Shown: positions 46,139-55,614 of the stretch, in pieces
Position numbering within the stretch: position 1 is the stretch's first letter
Layout: the number at the start of each line of letters is the position of its first letter
Assembly (NCBI GenBank): GCA_905233625.1
Contig: CAJOFJ010000001.1
Coordinates: 1 to 64,000 of the forward strand
Source of the DNA: an uncultured Bacteroidales bacterium
GTDB lineage: Bacteria > Bacteroidota > Bacteroidia > Bacteroidales > WCHB1-69
Length of the DNA: 64,000 nt
Direction of reading: 5' to 3'
The notes under the pieces: model-generated
The model's input: the letters and a program-made list of their open reading frames with translations, nothing else
What the model was told of the DNA's origin: nothing
The model's database searches: none
Translations under genes and position numbers: made by a program

Positions 46139-46159
46139 GTCGTTCAATTTTTGACGCTG

Positions 46160-46167
46160 CAAAAATA
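46160..46167 (-). promoter_or_regulatory. -7 promoter box of pdxJ
   Basis: Minus strand TATTTTTG, 22 nt upstream of the ATG at 46138. Confidence 0.65.
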
Positions 46168-46180
46168 TATTTTTTTTTCA

Positions 46181-46188
46181 TACCTTTG
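46181..46188 (+). promoter_or_regulatory. -7 promoter box of the hemolysin III gene
   Basis: TACCTTTG, 57 nt before the ATG at 46245. It diverges from the pdxJ box with 13 nt between. Confidence 0.6.
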
Positions 46189-46244
46189 CCGCAGTTTTAA
46201 ATCTTTCATTGCAAAAAGCTAATAAAAAAAACAAGCATTTGATA

Positions 46245-46934
46245 ATGAACAAAATACAAAGAACACCCCTAAAAGACAGACCTTTCCCCGACTATACCCC
46301 AAAAGAAGAAGTGCTAAACAGCATAAGTCATTTATTCGGTGCTTTATGCGCTGCAATCATGATGTGGCTGGCTATAGATGCTTCGCTGAAAAGCGGCTCT
46401 CAAATCGCCCTTATCAGCAGCATTATCTACGTCAGCACCGTAATCCTCACCATGTTGGTGTCGGGCATCTACCACGGACTGCACAAAGGGATAGCCAAGC
46501 AGGTGATGCGGGTGGTGGACCACTGCGACATTTTCTTCACCATTGCCGGCACCTACACGCCCATCATGCTGATTGGGGTTTGCCCCATCAATCCTGCCAT
46601 GGGATGGTCGATTTTCGCCGTCGAATGGGGTTTGGCCATCATCGGGGCCACCCTCAACGCGATTGACTTAAAGAAATACTCGAAATTCTCCATGGCCTGT
46701 TATCTGGGCATGGGCTGGTGCGTCATCATCAGTCTGAAAGACACCATCGCGGCCATGACACTGCCCGGCTTTATGTGGATTATCGGAGGCGGCATCGCCT
46801 TCACCATCGGTGCTGTGCTTTACCTCATAGGCAAGAAAAAACGCTACCGCCATTTCATTTTCCACGTTTTCGTGGTCATCGGTATCGTGACACAATTTAT
46901 CGGAATATGGTGGTATCTGCTGCTACCTCGATAA
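46245..46934 (+). CDS. Hemolysin III / PAQR family membrane protein
   Basis: The 229-residue protein has seven predicted membrane segments and the family motifs EEVLNSISHLFGAL (conserved E..N...H), SGIYHG, VDHCDIFFTIAGTYTP and FHVFVVIG with the C-terminal conserved His. These His and Asp residues form the metal site of the YqfA/HlyIII group. Biological role is uncertain; the hemolysin name is historical. The start at ATG 46245 replaces an upstream TTG at 46209. A strong hairpin lies 13 nt after the stop. Confidence 0.92.
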   Translation: MNKIQRTPLKDRPFPDYTPKEEVLNSISHLFGALCAAIMMWLAIDASLKSGSQIALISSIIYVSTVILTMLVSGIYHGLHKGIAKQVMRVVDHCDIFFTIAGTYTPIMLIGVCPINPAMGWSIFAVEWGLAIIGATLNAIDLKKYSKFSMACYLGMGWCVIISLKDTIAAMTLPGFMWIIGGGIAFTIGAVLYLIGKKKRYRHFIFHVFVVIGIVTQFIGIWWYLLLPR

Positions 46935-46946
46935 AATAAAAAAAAA

Positions 46947-46966
46947 AGACGCATAGAAATGCGTCT
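46947..46966. terminator. Bidirectional terminator between the hemolysin III gene and dnaK
   Basis: AGACGCAT (46947-46954) pairs with ATGCGTCT (46959-46966) over 4 nt. An A run precedes it and a T run follows it, so it can serve both convergent genes. Confidence 0.9.
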
Positions 46967-47012
46967 CTTTTTTATGGATGCGTCATACTACATCCTTATA
47001 CTTACGTCAAGA

Positions 47013-48944
47013 TTACTTCACCTCTTCGAAGTCAACATCTTGAACCTCAGAATCCTTGCCATTGTTGCCACCGGGCTGGCCTGCACCGGCACCAGGGTTA
47101 GCTCCCTGATTAGCGCCACTGAAGTCAGCTCCTGGGGCACCGCCACCCTGCTGGTACATCTTGGCTGAGGCAGCCTGCCATGCACCTTGCAATTCAGCAG
47201 TGGCAGCATCGATACCAGCAATATCCTTTTTGTCGTGAGCTTCTTTCAGCTTAGCGGCAGCGGCTTCAATCTTAGCTTTGTCGTCAGCGGGAACCTTGTC
47301 GCCGAATTCCTTCAGCTGTTTCTCGGTCTGGAACACCAGACTGTCAGCAGCATTCAGCTTGTCAATTTCTTCCTTGGCCTTCTTGTCGGCTTCGGCATTA
47401 GCCTCGGCTTCGGCTTTCATTCTCTTGATTTCATCGTCTGACAGACCAGAAGAAGCCTCGATTCTGATTTTCTGTTCTTTACCGCTGGCTTTGTCCTTAG
47501 CGGTCACATTCAAGATACCGTTGCTGTCGATATCGAAGGTCACCTCGATCTGAGGAATACCTCTCATGGCAGCAGGAATACCGTCTAAATGGAAACGGCC
47601 GATGCTCTTGTTCTGTGCAGCCATAGGACGCTCACCTTGCAGCACGTGGATTTCCACAGAGGTTTGGTTATCAGCGGCTGTGGTGAAGGTTTCGGTCTTC
47701 TTGGTCGGAATGGTGGTATTTGCCTCAATCAGCTTGGTCATCACACCACCGAGAGTTTCCAGACCTAAGGACAGCGGAGTAACATCCAGCAAGAGGATAT
47801 CGGTCACATCACCACTCAACACACCACCCTGGATAGCAGCACCCACGGCCACCACTTCGTCGGGGTTAACACCCTTTGAAGGAACTTTTCCGAAGAAGTC
47901 TTCCACAATCTTCTGGATAGCGGGGATACGGGTTGAACCACCCACCAAGATTACCTCGTCAATGTCGGAGGTTCTCAAACCTGCGTCAGCCAATGCTTTC
48001 TTGCAAGGCTCGATGGTAGCTCTGATCAAGTCGTCGCAGAGCTGTTCGAACTGGGCACGGGTCAAAGTTCTCACCAAGTGCTGTGGTACACCGTCGATAG
48101 GCATAATGTACGGCAGGTTGATTTCGGTAGAGTTGGAGCTTGACAGCTCGATTTTGGCTTTTTCAGCGGCCTCTTTCAAACGCTGCAGAGCCATAGCGTC
48201 TTTTCTCAAGTCAACATTATAGTCTTTCTTGAATTCCTCTGCCAACCAGTCGATAATCTTGTGGTCGAAGTCATCACCGCCAAGGTGGGTATCACCATTA
48301 GTAGATTTCACTTCAAACACACCGTCACCAAGTTCCAGGATGGAGATATCGAAGGTACCACCACCGAGGTCGAAAACAGCCACTTTGGAATCTGATTTCT
48401 TTTTGTCCAAACCGTATGCCAAAGCTGCGGCAGTAGGTTCGTTGATGATACGTTTCACCTTCAGGCCGGCGATTTCACCTGCCTCTTTGGTAGCTTGACG
48501 CTGAGAGTCGCTGAAGTAAGCGGGCACAGTGATGACAGCCTCTGACACTTCCTGTCCCAGATAATCCTCAGCGGTTTTCTTCATTTTCTGAAGAATCATA
48601 GCGGAGATTTCCTGAGCGGTATAAGAGCGGTCGTCGATCTTCACTTTCGGCATATTGTTGCCGGCTCTTTCCACGGTGTAAGGAACACGTTCCACTTCTT
48701 TGACCACACGGTCGTAGGTTTCACCCATGAATCTCTTGATAGAGAAGATGGTTTTGGTTGGATTGGTGATTGCCTGACGTTTGGCAGGGTCACCCACTTT
48801 TCTTTCATTGTCACCCACAAAGGCCACGATTGAAGGTGTAGTTCTTCTGCCTTCGCTGTTCGGTATTACCACCGGTTCGCTACCTTCCATAACGGCTACA
48901 CATGAGTTGGTAGTTCCTAAGTCGATTCCAATAATTTTTCCCAT
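47013..48944 (-). CDS. dnaK: Molecular chaperone DnaK (Hsp70)
   Basis: This 643-residue Hsp70 has the nucleotide-binding domain ([44 protein letters not shown]), the linker and substrate-binding domain ([17 protein letters not shown]), and a helical lid ending in a Gly/Ala/Asn-rich tail and DVDFEEVK. It refolds proteins with DnaJ and GrpE, which are not nearby. Upstream there is no TAnnTTTG box but an exact sigma-54 promoter consensus (49024-49039) and palindromes at 48994-49013 and 49051-49065, suggesting stress-controlled expression by another route. Confidence 0.98.
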   Translation of the reverse strand: MGKIIGIDLGTTNSCVAVMEGSEPVVIPNSEGRRTTPSIVAFVGDNERKVGDPAKRQAITNPTKTIFSIKRFMGETYDRVVKEVERVPYTVERAGNNMPKVKIDDRSYTAQEISAMILQKMKKTAEDYLGQEVSEAVITVPAYFSDSQRQATKEAGEIAGLKVKRIINEPTAAALAYGLDKKKSDSKVAVFDLGGGTFDISILELGDGVFEVKSTNGDTHLGGDDFDHKIIDWLAEEFKKDYNVDLRKDAMALQRLKEAAEKAKIELSSSNSTEINLPYIMPIDGVPQHLVRTLTRAQFEQLCDDLIRATIEPCKKALADAGLRTSDIDEVILVGGSTRIPAIQKIVEDFFGKVPSKGVNPDEVVAVGAAIQGGVLSGDVTDILLLDVTPLSLGLETLGGVMTKLIEANTTIPTKKTETFTTAADNQTSVEIHVLQGERPMAAQNKSIGRFHLDGIPAAMRGIPQIEVTFDIDSNGILNVTAKDKASGKEQKIRIEASSGLSDDEIKRMKAEAEANAEADKKAKEEIDKLNAADSLVFQTEKQLKEFGDKVPADDKAKIEAAAAKLKEAHDKKDIAGIDAATAELQGAWQAASAKMYQQGGGAPGADFSGANQGANPGAGAGQPGGNNGKDSEVQDVDFEEVK

Positions 48945-48993
48945 AGTTGTAAGTTTTTAATTGTTATTATTTATTTTTACTTTCTGATTCATT

Positions 48994-49013
48994 TGTCGTC
49001 CTATCAAACGACA
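48994..49013. promoter_or_regulatory. Inverted repeat in the dnaK leader
   Basis: TGTCGT (48994-48999) and ACGACA (49008-49013) flank an 8-nt spacer, 50 nt before dnaK. It lies at or just after the start predicted by the sigma-54 box. It does not match CIRCE. Confidence 0.4.
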
Positions 49014-49023
49014 TTCCCGTATT

Positions 49024-49039
49024 AGCAATTATTATGCCA
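49024..49039 (-). promoter_or_regulatory. Sigma-54-type promoter of dnaK
   Basis: The minus strand reads TGGCATAATAATTGCT, which fits every position of TGGCAYRNNNNTTGCW with GG and GC 10 nt apart. Transcription would start about 12 nt downstream, near 49012, giving a leader of about 68 nt. Confidence 0.6.
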
Positions 49040-49050
49040 AAAAAAGATGA

Positions 49051-49065
49051 CTGACATTTTGTCAG
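49051..49065. promoter_or_regulatory. Palindrome upstream of the dnaK sigma-54 box
   Basis: CTGACA (49051-49056) and TGTCAG (49060-49065) are inverted repeats around TTT. Its place just upstream of the -24 element fits a binding site for an activator or repressor; it could also be a weak hairpin. Confidence 0.45.
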
Positions 49066-49081
49066 ACAAGGCATAAAAAAA

Positions 49082-49101
49082 GGAAGGCGTTTCGGCCTTC
49101 C
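49082..49101 (-). terminator. Terminator of the gld operon after gldN
   Basis: GGAAGGC (49082-49088) pairs with GCCTTCC (49095-49101) over 6 nt. On the minus strand a run of seven T follows. It ends the porP-gldKLMN transcript 40 nt after gldN. Confidence 0.9.
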
Positions 49102-49143
49102 CTTTATTGTTAAATCATGAAATAAGTTCTTTTTTTCTGTCTC

Positions 49144-50079
49144 TTAGAATTCCCAGAGGTCGCTTTCGTAGGTACGCAATTTCTCGGTGATTCTTTCAGA
49201 CTCAATCATCTGGTCACGAGCATTGGCAATGTATTCGAAAATCTGACGATCATACACATTGTCTTCAGCATAAATATAACCGTTGAAGTCTCTCTTGAAG
49301 GTCAACAGATCGTCGTATGACAATCTCTGGGCATTGTTCTTGGTGTTGAACACTTCCTGTTTTACCAAGAAAGGTCTCAATTCCTCATAATAGATATGAC
49401 CCATACGTCTACGCGTCTTCTGAGCTCTGACATTTTCTTCATCGCCCAAATCCTCATCATAATTGTTATTATTATCACGCTCAAATTCCAGAATGGGTTC
49501 AAGTTCAAGAATACGTACATAATACTTGGAAGTCTGCTTGTCGAAATACCATACTTCTTTGATGTTGTATGACATTATATTCTTGGCTTCGAAATTCTCA
49601 TGTACTTCTTGATAATCGATAACGTCGCCCGTCTCGGGATCAACTATCTGCTGTTGTCTGGTTTGTGTCAAAGAATTTTGCACTTCTTCTCTGCTATAAG
49701 GGATAGTACAGAATTCATCATTATAAACTGGCAGAGCATCTGCGTTATCAGGGTTGGCAAAGTCAATGGCATCAAAAATAGTTTGCGCCAAACTTCTCCA
49801 AGTTCCTTTCACTTCCACAGGGAAATACAGCGGATGATTTTTCTTGTCACGCAGGTCGATACGGCGCCAAATAACGTGATAATACATTACATCGGCTTGA
49901 CGCTGGTGAGCAAATGGAATTGGTTCTGAGAACTCACCTGTATTCACCTGTGTCCATGGAAGTTCAACGGGTTTGCGAACTGGCTGAGCCATGGTGCTGC
50001 CGTCAAATTCGCCATCCTCTTGTGCAAAGACAAAAGTCATGGCACACAGGGCTAATAATAATAAACTGAACTTTTTCAT
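49144..50079 (-). CDS. gldN: Type IX secretion / gliding protein GldN (PorN)
   Basis: The protein has 311 residues from the ATG at 50079 and a signal peptide (MKKFSLLLLALCAMTFVFA). Conserved blocks are DVMYYHVIWRRIDLRDKKNHPLYFP, NIMSYNIKEVWYFDKQTS and MGHIYYEELRPFLVK. GldN forms the periplasmic ring of the type IX system with GldK. It is the last gene of the run porP-gldK-gldL-gldM-gldN, 17 nt after gldM. The longer frame to 50148 overlaps gldM and is rejected. Confidence 0.93.
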   Translation of the reverse strand: MKKFSLLLLALCAMTFVFAQEDGEFDGSTMAQPVRKPVELPWTQVNTGEFSEPIPFAHQRQADVMYYHVIWRRIDLRDKKNHPLYFPVEVKGTWRSLAQTIFDAIDFANPDNADALPVYNDEFCTIPYSREEVQNSLTQTRQQQIVDPETGDVIDYQEVHENFEAKNIMSYNIKEVWYFDKQTSKYYVRILELEPILEFERDNNNNYDEDLGDEENVRAQKTRRRMGHIYYEELRPFLVKQEVFNTKNNAQRLSYDDLLTFKRDFNGYIYAEDNVYDRQIFEYIANARDQMIESERITEKLRTYESDLWEF

Positions 50080-50096
50080 GATGATTTTTTTTAGTA

Positions 50097-51713
50097 TTAT
50101 TTGATACGAACAGTAATTTCGTCCAAAGTTCTTTGACCTGCTTCGCAAGAAGCCTTGATACCTGTGAAGATGATAGTGGTACCCGAACCTGATTTTGCGA
50201 TTTTCTGTTTTACAGCGTCACTGAAGCTGGCACCTGTACAGGTCAGTGGGTTATCTTCATAACCTTTGGAGATGAAGATAACCTGATATGAATTGATAGT
50301 CCATTTCAAGTCGTAGGCGAAATCGTCACCCATAGCGGCTCTGATAAATGGATTAGCCGTTAATTCGCTTTTGGTTCTCTTACCGCCTCTGATGTTGGCA
50401 CCAATAGTGGCACGCGGGTCTGGTACACGTTTCACACGGAAAATGGTGGAACCCATAGCCTGCGTTTTCCCACCTGTATTAGCGCTTACGGTAGCTTCAA
50501 CGGTCTTACCAATCAAGGTTTGCGGCACAGAAATATTGAATTTACCAGCTTCTGCGCGGGTCACAGTGCAACCTGGAAAATTCACTGACAACTGGTCAGG
50601 TGCCACAGGAGCAGAAACTGACACCGGATTAGCAATACCTGCATACAACACATTCATCTTTTCTGCTGAAATGGTTGCAGAAGGTTTCACCACCATGTAG
50701 CGGTCACTGAATGAATAGTACTGGTCGGTTCCATCAGGAGCTTTGATTTTGATCAAACCTGCATAACGCTGTTCGCCCAAACCACCAGCACCCAGTTCCA
50801 ATCTTACCAAACCGTTTTCGCCTTCCAACTTGGTGGCACCATCCAATTGAGCCACGGTAAGGGTGTCAACACCGGTCTTATAGTAAACTTCGGGGGTTGA
50901 TTTGGTATCGTATGCAGATACGATAATGTCGGCTGTGTACTTGTCACCCGTAAACACCATACGTGAGTTCGGGATGGCACGACCTGACACATTGTCGAAT
51001 TTGAAGTCGCTTGCGCTGATAGATGATTTTACATACTCCAGCATTTTGGATTCAGCATTACGGACCTCACCTTCAGTCGTATTGATCAAAGTAACAGCAG
51101 CGCTCATGATCACGTCATAGAAATTATGCTCCTCCCACGTCTGGGTCTTTGCACCTTCTTTGCCTTCATATGTTTGTTCCACATTCAAACCGATAGTTTT
51201 TTCCATTTCAGCACGCTGGTTAGGATCATCCACCAATGAAAGGATTTCTGCCTTATATTTGATAATGGCCTCTTTCATTTTTGTAGCATTACCCTGTTCG
51301 ATCATAAATTGTGTGGGTTTACTACGTTCGTCTTTCGATTTCAAGGTGGCTACTGTTTTAGGGTTACCTTCCTTGTCTTCGTATGTATTATCCACATAAA
51401 TAATCAGGTCTTTCTTGATCTGATTAATCTGATCGATTAATGCATCGGTTTTCTGTTTCAGTATATTGGCTTTCTGCTCAGCTTCCTTCACTTTTTCAGG
51501 ACCCAAAATAGCCTTTTGAGCTTGCAGCCATGAGTAGTCACTTTCATTTTTTGCCATAGTATTAGCGGTTGAAGCCACCATCGTGTCATCAACCAAGCTA
51601 AAGGCTTCGATGATATCTTTGGACACATTCAATGCCAACATAGCGGTTAGCACCAAATACATCATACCAATCATCTTTTGCCTCGGGGTTTCCGGACAAT
51701 TTGTTGCACCCAT
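50097..51713 (-). CDS. gldM: Type IX secretion motor protein GldM (PorM)
   Basis: The 538-residue protein begins MGATNCPETPRQKMIGMMYLV and has one membrane segment at about 15-35, followed by a long periplasmic region of helical and beta domains (a coiled stretch near 70-110 and Ig-like repeats in the second half). GldM with GldL forms the proton-driven motor that energises secretion and gliding. Length and start are typical. It is 53 nt after gldL. Confidence 0.95.
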   Translation of the reverse strand: MGATNCPETPRQKMIGMMYLVLTAMLALNVSKDIIEAFSLVDDTMVASTANTMAKNESDYSWLQAQKAILGPEKVKEAEQKANILKQKTDALIDQINQIKKDLIIYVDNTYEDKEGNPKTVATLKSKDERSKPTQFMIEQGNATKMKEAIIKYKAEILSLVDDPNQRAEMEKTIGLNVEQTYEGKEGAKTQTWEEHNFYDVIMSAAVTLINTTEGEVRNAESKMLEYVKSSISASDFKFDNVSGRAIPNSRMVFTGDKYTADIIVSAYDTKSTPEVYYKTGVDTLTVAQLDGATKLEGENGLVRLELGAGGLGEQRYAGLIKIKAPDGTDQYYSFSDRYMVVKPSATISAEKMNVLYAGIANPVSVSAPVAPDQLSVNFPGCTVTRAEAGKFNISVPQTLIGKTVEATVSANTGGKTQAMGSTIFRVKRVPDPRATIGANIRGGKRTKSELTANPFIRAAMGDDFAYDLKWTINSYQVIFISKGYEDNPLTCTGASFSDAVKQKIAKSGSGTTIIFTGIKASCEAGQRTLDEITVRIK

Positions 51714-51766
51714 AGTATTACTTTATTTTATGATTAACAAGTTAATAGAGTTTGTAGATTAGTTGA

Positions 51767-52675
51767 CTACATATTTGTACTCATGGCAGCAACCATCTTG
51801 CCGTATACATTGTTCAGTTTGGCCACGTTCTTGGTCAATTGGTCAACTTCTTTCTTGTATGTTTCGACATTAGCCAATGATGCATTAATATTGTCAGCAA
51901 AGTTGGTCATGCTTTCCAAAACAGACCTGTTAGCCTTAGCCATGGCCTCTGTATTCTTCATCTGTGATTCATACAAAGTGTTGATAGAAGTCAGGTTCTG
52001 GTTCAACTTGTTCAATTGTTCATTGTATGAACCAGTATCGCTCTTTAATGCCTTAGTAGTCTCTTCATAGATATGGGCCAAATTACCCACTGCATTAGCG
52101 GCTTTCTGAACATTTTCAAGATATGCGGCTGAAATATTGGAGTCGGTATCCAGTGATTTTGAAGTCTTGTCATACTGGAGGGTCAGATTTCTCACTGACT
52201 CAGAAGCTTTCTTCAAATTATTTACATAACCATCGGTAGCTGCGGTTGCGTCAGCAGCACCTGCCAATTTGTGTGCGTTATCACTCAAATTACGCATACC
52301 ATCGGCCAAACTTTCAATCAGTTCCGGACCAATCTTGGCTTCGGTCAGCATCTGATCCAGCTGTTGGGTAGGAGTTCCTGTGAGAGCTTTTTTCTTGTCA
52401 GCTTTTTTACCACTCTTACTTTCTTCCTCTTCGTCACCCAAGGCTAATTCGGGATATACCAATGCCCAATTGTATTCTACATGGAGAGGTTCGAAAGCAG
52501 AGAAGAAGAAAATGATAGCCTCTGTACACATACCCAGCATCAACATCACACCGGCACCAGGGTAGTGTTGGATTTTGAACAAAGCGCCCAAAATTACGAG
52601 TGATGCGCCCCATCCATACAATTTGGTCATAAAGTTTTTGTAACCTTTACTTCTAACAAATTTGTAAAGTCCCAT
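51767..52675 (-). CDS. gldL: Type IX secretion motor protein GldL (PorL)
   Basis: The 302-residue protein has two membrane helices in the first 70 residues (KNFMTKLYGWGASLVILGALFKIQHYPGAGVMLMLG...TEAIIFFFSAFEP), including the conserved Glu in the second helix that serves proton flow. The remaining cytoplasmic part is a helical coiled region with Ser, Asn and Ala. It is the inner-membrane stator-like partner of GldM. It is 57 nt after gldK. Confidence 0.96.
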   Translation of the reverse strand: MGLYKFVRSKGYKNFMTKLYGWGASLVILGALFKIQHYPGAGVMLMLGMCTEAIIFFFSAFEPLHVEYNWALVYPELALGDEEEESKSGKKADKKKALTGTPTQQLDQMLTEAKIGPELIESLADGMRNLSDNAHKLAGAADATAATDGYVNNLKKASESVRNLTLQYDKTSKSLDTDSNISAAYLENVQKAANAVGNLAHIYEETTKALKSDTGSYNEQLNKLNQNLTSINTLYESQMKNTEAMAKANRSVLESMTNFADNINASLANVETYKKEVDQLTKNVAKLNNVYGKMVAAMSTNM

Positions 52676-52732
52676 AGTTTTTGTTTTTTAATTGTTTTTA
52701 GTATTTTGTTGATTATTCTATTGTTCTATATA

Positions 52733-54160
52733 TTAATATACATGTGAAGCGCTATTGCTATCCCCTCTTTGGCGGCCCATATAATGCTGAACGCAACGGA
52801 AGCCCACGTATGTCTTGCAAGTATCCTGATATTCGTATGTTCTTGCATAAACTCTTGTATAATAACTTACATCTTTCCAAGAACCGCCACGAATAACTTT
52901 TCTCTTCTTTTCGGGTGTATCAGTCTTTTTAGCATAGTAAGTGTACTGAGGGTTCAAATCGTGGGTAAAGTTCACCGCAGACTCATCGTAAGCGTCCTCG
53001 CACCACTCTGCCACATTACCAGCCATATCGAACAAACCGAAATCGTTGGGATGGTAGTGAGCCACAATGCTGGGATACACATTGCCATCGGCGATATAGT
53101 TACCACGCTGTGGTTTGAAGTTGCTCAAGAAGCAACCGTTCTGGTTCTGAGTACCAGGACCGCCCCATGGATAAGTAGCCAGGTTTTCTCCACCACGAGC
53201 AGCGTACTCCCACTCACTTTCGGTAGGCAAACGGAATTCTTGTTCATTTTCATATTTCTTGGAGCTCAACCATGACAGTCTCAGCATCGTTCTCCAGTGA
53301 ACGAAAGCCTTGGCCTGCACCCAGCTGACACCCACAACCGGATAATTGTCATATCTCGTATTAGAAAAATAATTCAGCAGCATCGGTTCGTTGAAAGAAT
53401 AGGTAAAATCATGTGCCCATGCCAAAGTATCGGGATAGATATTCACCACATTTTTGCGAATGAAACGGGTATAACCTCCATTCAGATGACTTGGACGATT
53501 GGCGTACATACCACCAAACTCATAGTCGCTTTCAGTTCCGAACTCCTTGGTTGATGCTCCATAATTCTCAGGATCCTTGGGATCACGATAGTTTCTATAA
53601 TCATATTCCCAATACTCATAATTATACATGGCTGTATTCGTAGAGTTGGGACGAAAATGATAGAAACGTGTGTTCACTTTGTTGAACAACGGGCTCAATG
53701 CAGCCTGAACCTCCTCATTGTCCGAATTCCATGGAATTTCCTCTTTCCAGTTGATCAGCTTCGGTTCAATGACTTCGCCTTCATTTTCGCCTTTTTTGTA
53801 TTTTCTATAGTGCCCCTCGCCCTTTCCTTCTTCCAAATCCGCTTCTCCCAAGAGGACATGAGCGATAGAGTCGCGCACCCAATATACAAATTGGCGGTAC
53901 TCGTTGTTGGTGATTTCGGTTTCATCCATCCAGAAAGCCGAAACAGTCACATTTTTTGACTGATAGTTCAAAGCGAAGGGGACGTCCTCATCACCAGAAC
54001 CCATCATATAGTGACCAGCCGGGACATAAACCATACCGTATGGCTCAACATCCATAAAATCAGGGCGGTCTTTAACACCGACCAACTGGCCGTCACCATT
54101 GTTTTTGCATGACAGGAAAATCACACAAACAACTAATAAAAATGCTGCTAATTTTTTCAT
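52733..54160 (-). CDS. gldK: Type IX secretion lipoprotein GldK (PorK)
   Basis: This 475-residue outer-membrane-anchored lipoprotein (lipobox IFLSC, Cys18) has an FGE/SUMF1-like fold: GMVYVPAGHYMMGS, ITNNEYRQFVYWVRDS, FRLPTESEWEYAARGG, YPWGG and RKVIRGGSWKDVSYYTR. It forms the periplasmic ring with GldN. FGE-type catalytic cysteines are not expected in this family. It lies 53 nt after the porP gene. Confidence 0.96.
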   Translation of the reverse strand: MKKLAAFLLVVCVIFLSCKNNGDGQLVGVKDRPDFMDVEPYGMVYVPAGHYMMGSGDEDVPFALNYQSKNVTVSAFWMDETEITNNEYRQFVYWVRDSIAHVLLGEADLEEGKGEGHYRKYKKGENEGEVIEPKLINWKEEIPWNSDNEEVQAALSPLFNKVNTRFYHFRPNSTNTAMYNYEYWEYDYRNYRDPKDPENYGASTKEFGTESDYEFGGMYANRPSHLNGGYTRFIRKNVVNIYPDTLAWAHDFTYSFNEPMLLNYFSNTRYDNYPVVGVSWVQAKAFVHWRTMLRLSWLSSKKYENEQEFRLPTESEWEYAARGGENLATYPWGGPGTQNQNGCFLSNFKPQRGNYIADGNVYPSIVAHYHPNDFGLFDMAGNVAEWCEDAYDESAVNFTHDLNPQYTYYAKKTDTPEKKRKVIRGGSWKDVSYYTRVYARTYEYQDTCKTYVGFRCVQHYMGRQRGDSNSASHVY

Positions 54161-54213
54161 ATTGCTATTGTTTATGTTTGCTCAAAAACGATTTATATTC
54201 CCAATTTATTGTA

Positions 54214-55239
54214 TTAGTATTGATTTTTGTATATGTTTCTGGTTGAACCATAGCCCGAAAAAACCTCTTCCTTATATATATCGAAGCAATAACGCACCAT
54301 GATTTCCAAATCACCATATCCTCTGTTTTTCTTGAAACCCAGCTTACTGGTTGTAAAACCGTATGCAAGACCCAAATCAATACCTCTCAAGTAGTTATTG
54401 GAGTGATTATAGAACGGCCGGGCACCGAATAAAAGCGAAACGGCGTCATCAATACGGTAAGATAAACCACCCCAGAAGACACCGTTATATCTTGTCAATA
54501 ACATCAAGTCAAACTGCGCTGACTTCAAATCAGTCTTAATCAATGCAGACGGTTCCAAAGTCCAACTGGGATTCCACGGCAAAATCCAAATATAACCACC
54601 GTGGACATAAAACTGTCTCGATCTGTTGATTACACTTTTGTCACCAGACAAACGAGCCTTGGTAATCAATTGTGTACCAGAAAGACCCACATTCCATCTT
54701 TCAGCCTTATAGAACAAACCAAAGTTGATGTCAAAATCCATTACAGATTCTTCTCCCTTCAGTTTATCCAGAACCGCATCGCCGGTCTGCAAAGCATGAA
54801 GTTTATCGCCTTTGACAGCCTGATTGAAGAAACTAACCTGCAAACCAATTCCCAAATGACCTGTGGGAATTTTCAATTTATACGCATATCCGAAACGAAG
54901 TCCTACATTATTATAAAAACCAACACGGTCGCTCAGAATAGAAAGGCCAAAACTGCCTTTCAGCTTTCGAAGATAGCTCTCAATATTAAATAGAAATTCA
55001 CGCGGTGCAGTGTTTTCCTTGGTGATATTACCATTTTCATCCTGATACACATCCTTCCATCCCAAATATGCCTGCTTGTAAAAAGCAGTAAAACATAATG
55101 TATTGCTCTGTTCTCCCATGGCACCGGGATTATAGTACATGGTTGCCCACGGAAATAGCGTAAATTGCGCATCATCTTGCGCAAACGCACTCGTTGAACA
55201 CACCATCAAAAGGAGCAAAAAAGCACCAATTTTTTTCAT
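54214..55239 (-). CDS. porP: Type IX secretion PorP/SprF family outer membrane protein
   Basis: The 341-residue protein has a signal peptide (MKKIGAFLLLLMVCSTSAFA) followed by QDDAQFTLFPWATMYYNPGAMG, the characteristic start of PorP/SprF proteins, and a run of beta strands ending in an aromatic residue. By family it is an outer-membrane beta-barrel that works with the GldKLMN core. It is the first gene of the operon. Its promoter box is about 165 nt upstream (55403-55410), so the leader is long. Confidence 0.9.
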   Translation of the reverse strand: MKKIGAFLLLLMVCSTSAFAQDDAQFTLFPWATMYYNPGAMGEQSNTLCFTAFYKQAYLGWKDVYQDENGNITKENTAPREFLFNIESYLRKLKGSFGLSILSDRVGFYNNVGLRFGYAYKLKIPTGHLGIGLQVSFFNQAVKGDKLHALQTGDAVLDKLKGEESVMDFDINFGLFYKAERWNVGLSGTQLITKARLSGDKSVINRSRQFYVHGGYIWILPWNPSWTLEPSALIKTDLKSAQFDLMLLTRYNGVFWGGLSYRIDDAVSLLFGARPFYNHSNNYLRGIDLGLAYGFTTSKLGFKKNRGYGDLEIMVRYCFDIYKEEVFSGYGSTRNIYKNQY

Positions 55240-55327
55240 CAGATTACGCTTTAATATATTCTCTCTTCGTTTCTATAACTTCATCATACCCAACAATTTA
55301 TAGCATCCGGCATCCCTTCTTCCCCTT

Positions 55328-55348
55328 GTGGAAAAACATGTTTTCCAC
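55328..55348. promoter_or_regulatory. Hairpin in the porP-gld leader
   Basis: An 8-bp stem GTGGAAAA/TTTTCCAC with a 5-nt loop lies about 90 nt upstream of porP and downstream of the promoter box. It may influence the stability or translation of the type IX operon mRNA. Confidence 0.4.
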
Positions 55349-55402
55349 GCCTTTTCATGAAGATTCCAAACACCATTATCCAACTTTCCAATTTTGAAGC
55401 TT

Positions 55403-55433
55403 CAAAAATACAAAAAATAATTCAAGTTATCAA
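55403..55433 (-). promoter_or_regulatory. Promoter of the porP-gldKLMN operon
   Basis: The minus strand has TATTTTTG (55403-55410) and TTG (55431-55433) 20 nt upstream, the expected Bacteroidetes spacing. Confidence 0.65.
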
Positions 55434-55614
55434 CAATTGTTCATTTTTTTTTGCGTTTTGATGGATTTTTTTTTGTCAATATCCTTCATAGGATTTCTTA
55501 ACTTATTATAAATCATAATTTTGCTCTAAAATTTATTAAACGTTGAAAGTTAGAAATTCAATGTTTCAATAATCTGTTGAGACTCAATTGTATTTGGAAA
55601 TTTCTGTTGAAGCG

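Larger units (their letters stand above)
55240..55614. other. 375-bp gap upstream of porP, with leader and degenerate heptads
   Basis: On the minus strand it holds the porP promoter (55403-55433) and a leader of about 155 nt with a hairpin (GTGGAAAA 55328-55335 with TTTTCCAC 55341-55348). From 55542 to 55590 seven words keep a 7-nt register (gttgaaa, gttagaa, attcaat and so on), weaker than in the other arrays. I see no gene. Confidence 0.6.

Noticed and set aside
48994..49013. CIRCE operator for HrcA before dnaK
   Set aside because: The arms TGTCGT/ACGACA with an 8-nt spacer do not match the CIRCE arms TTAGCACTC/GAGTGCTAA.
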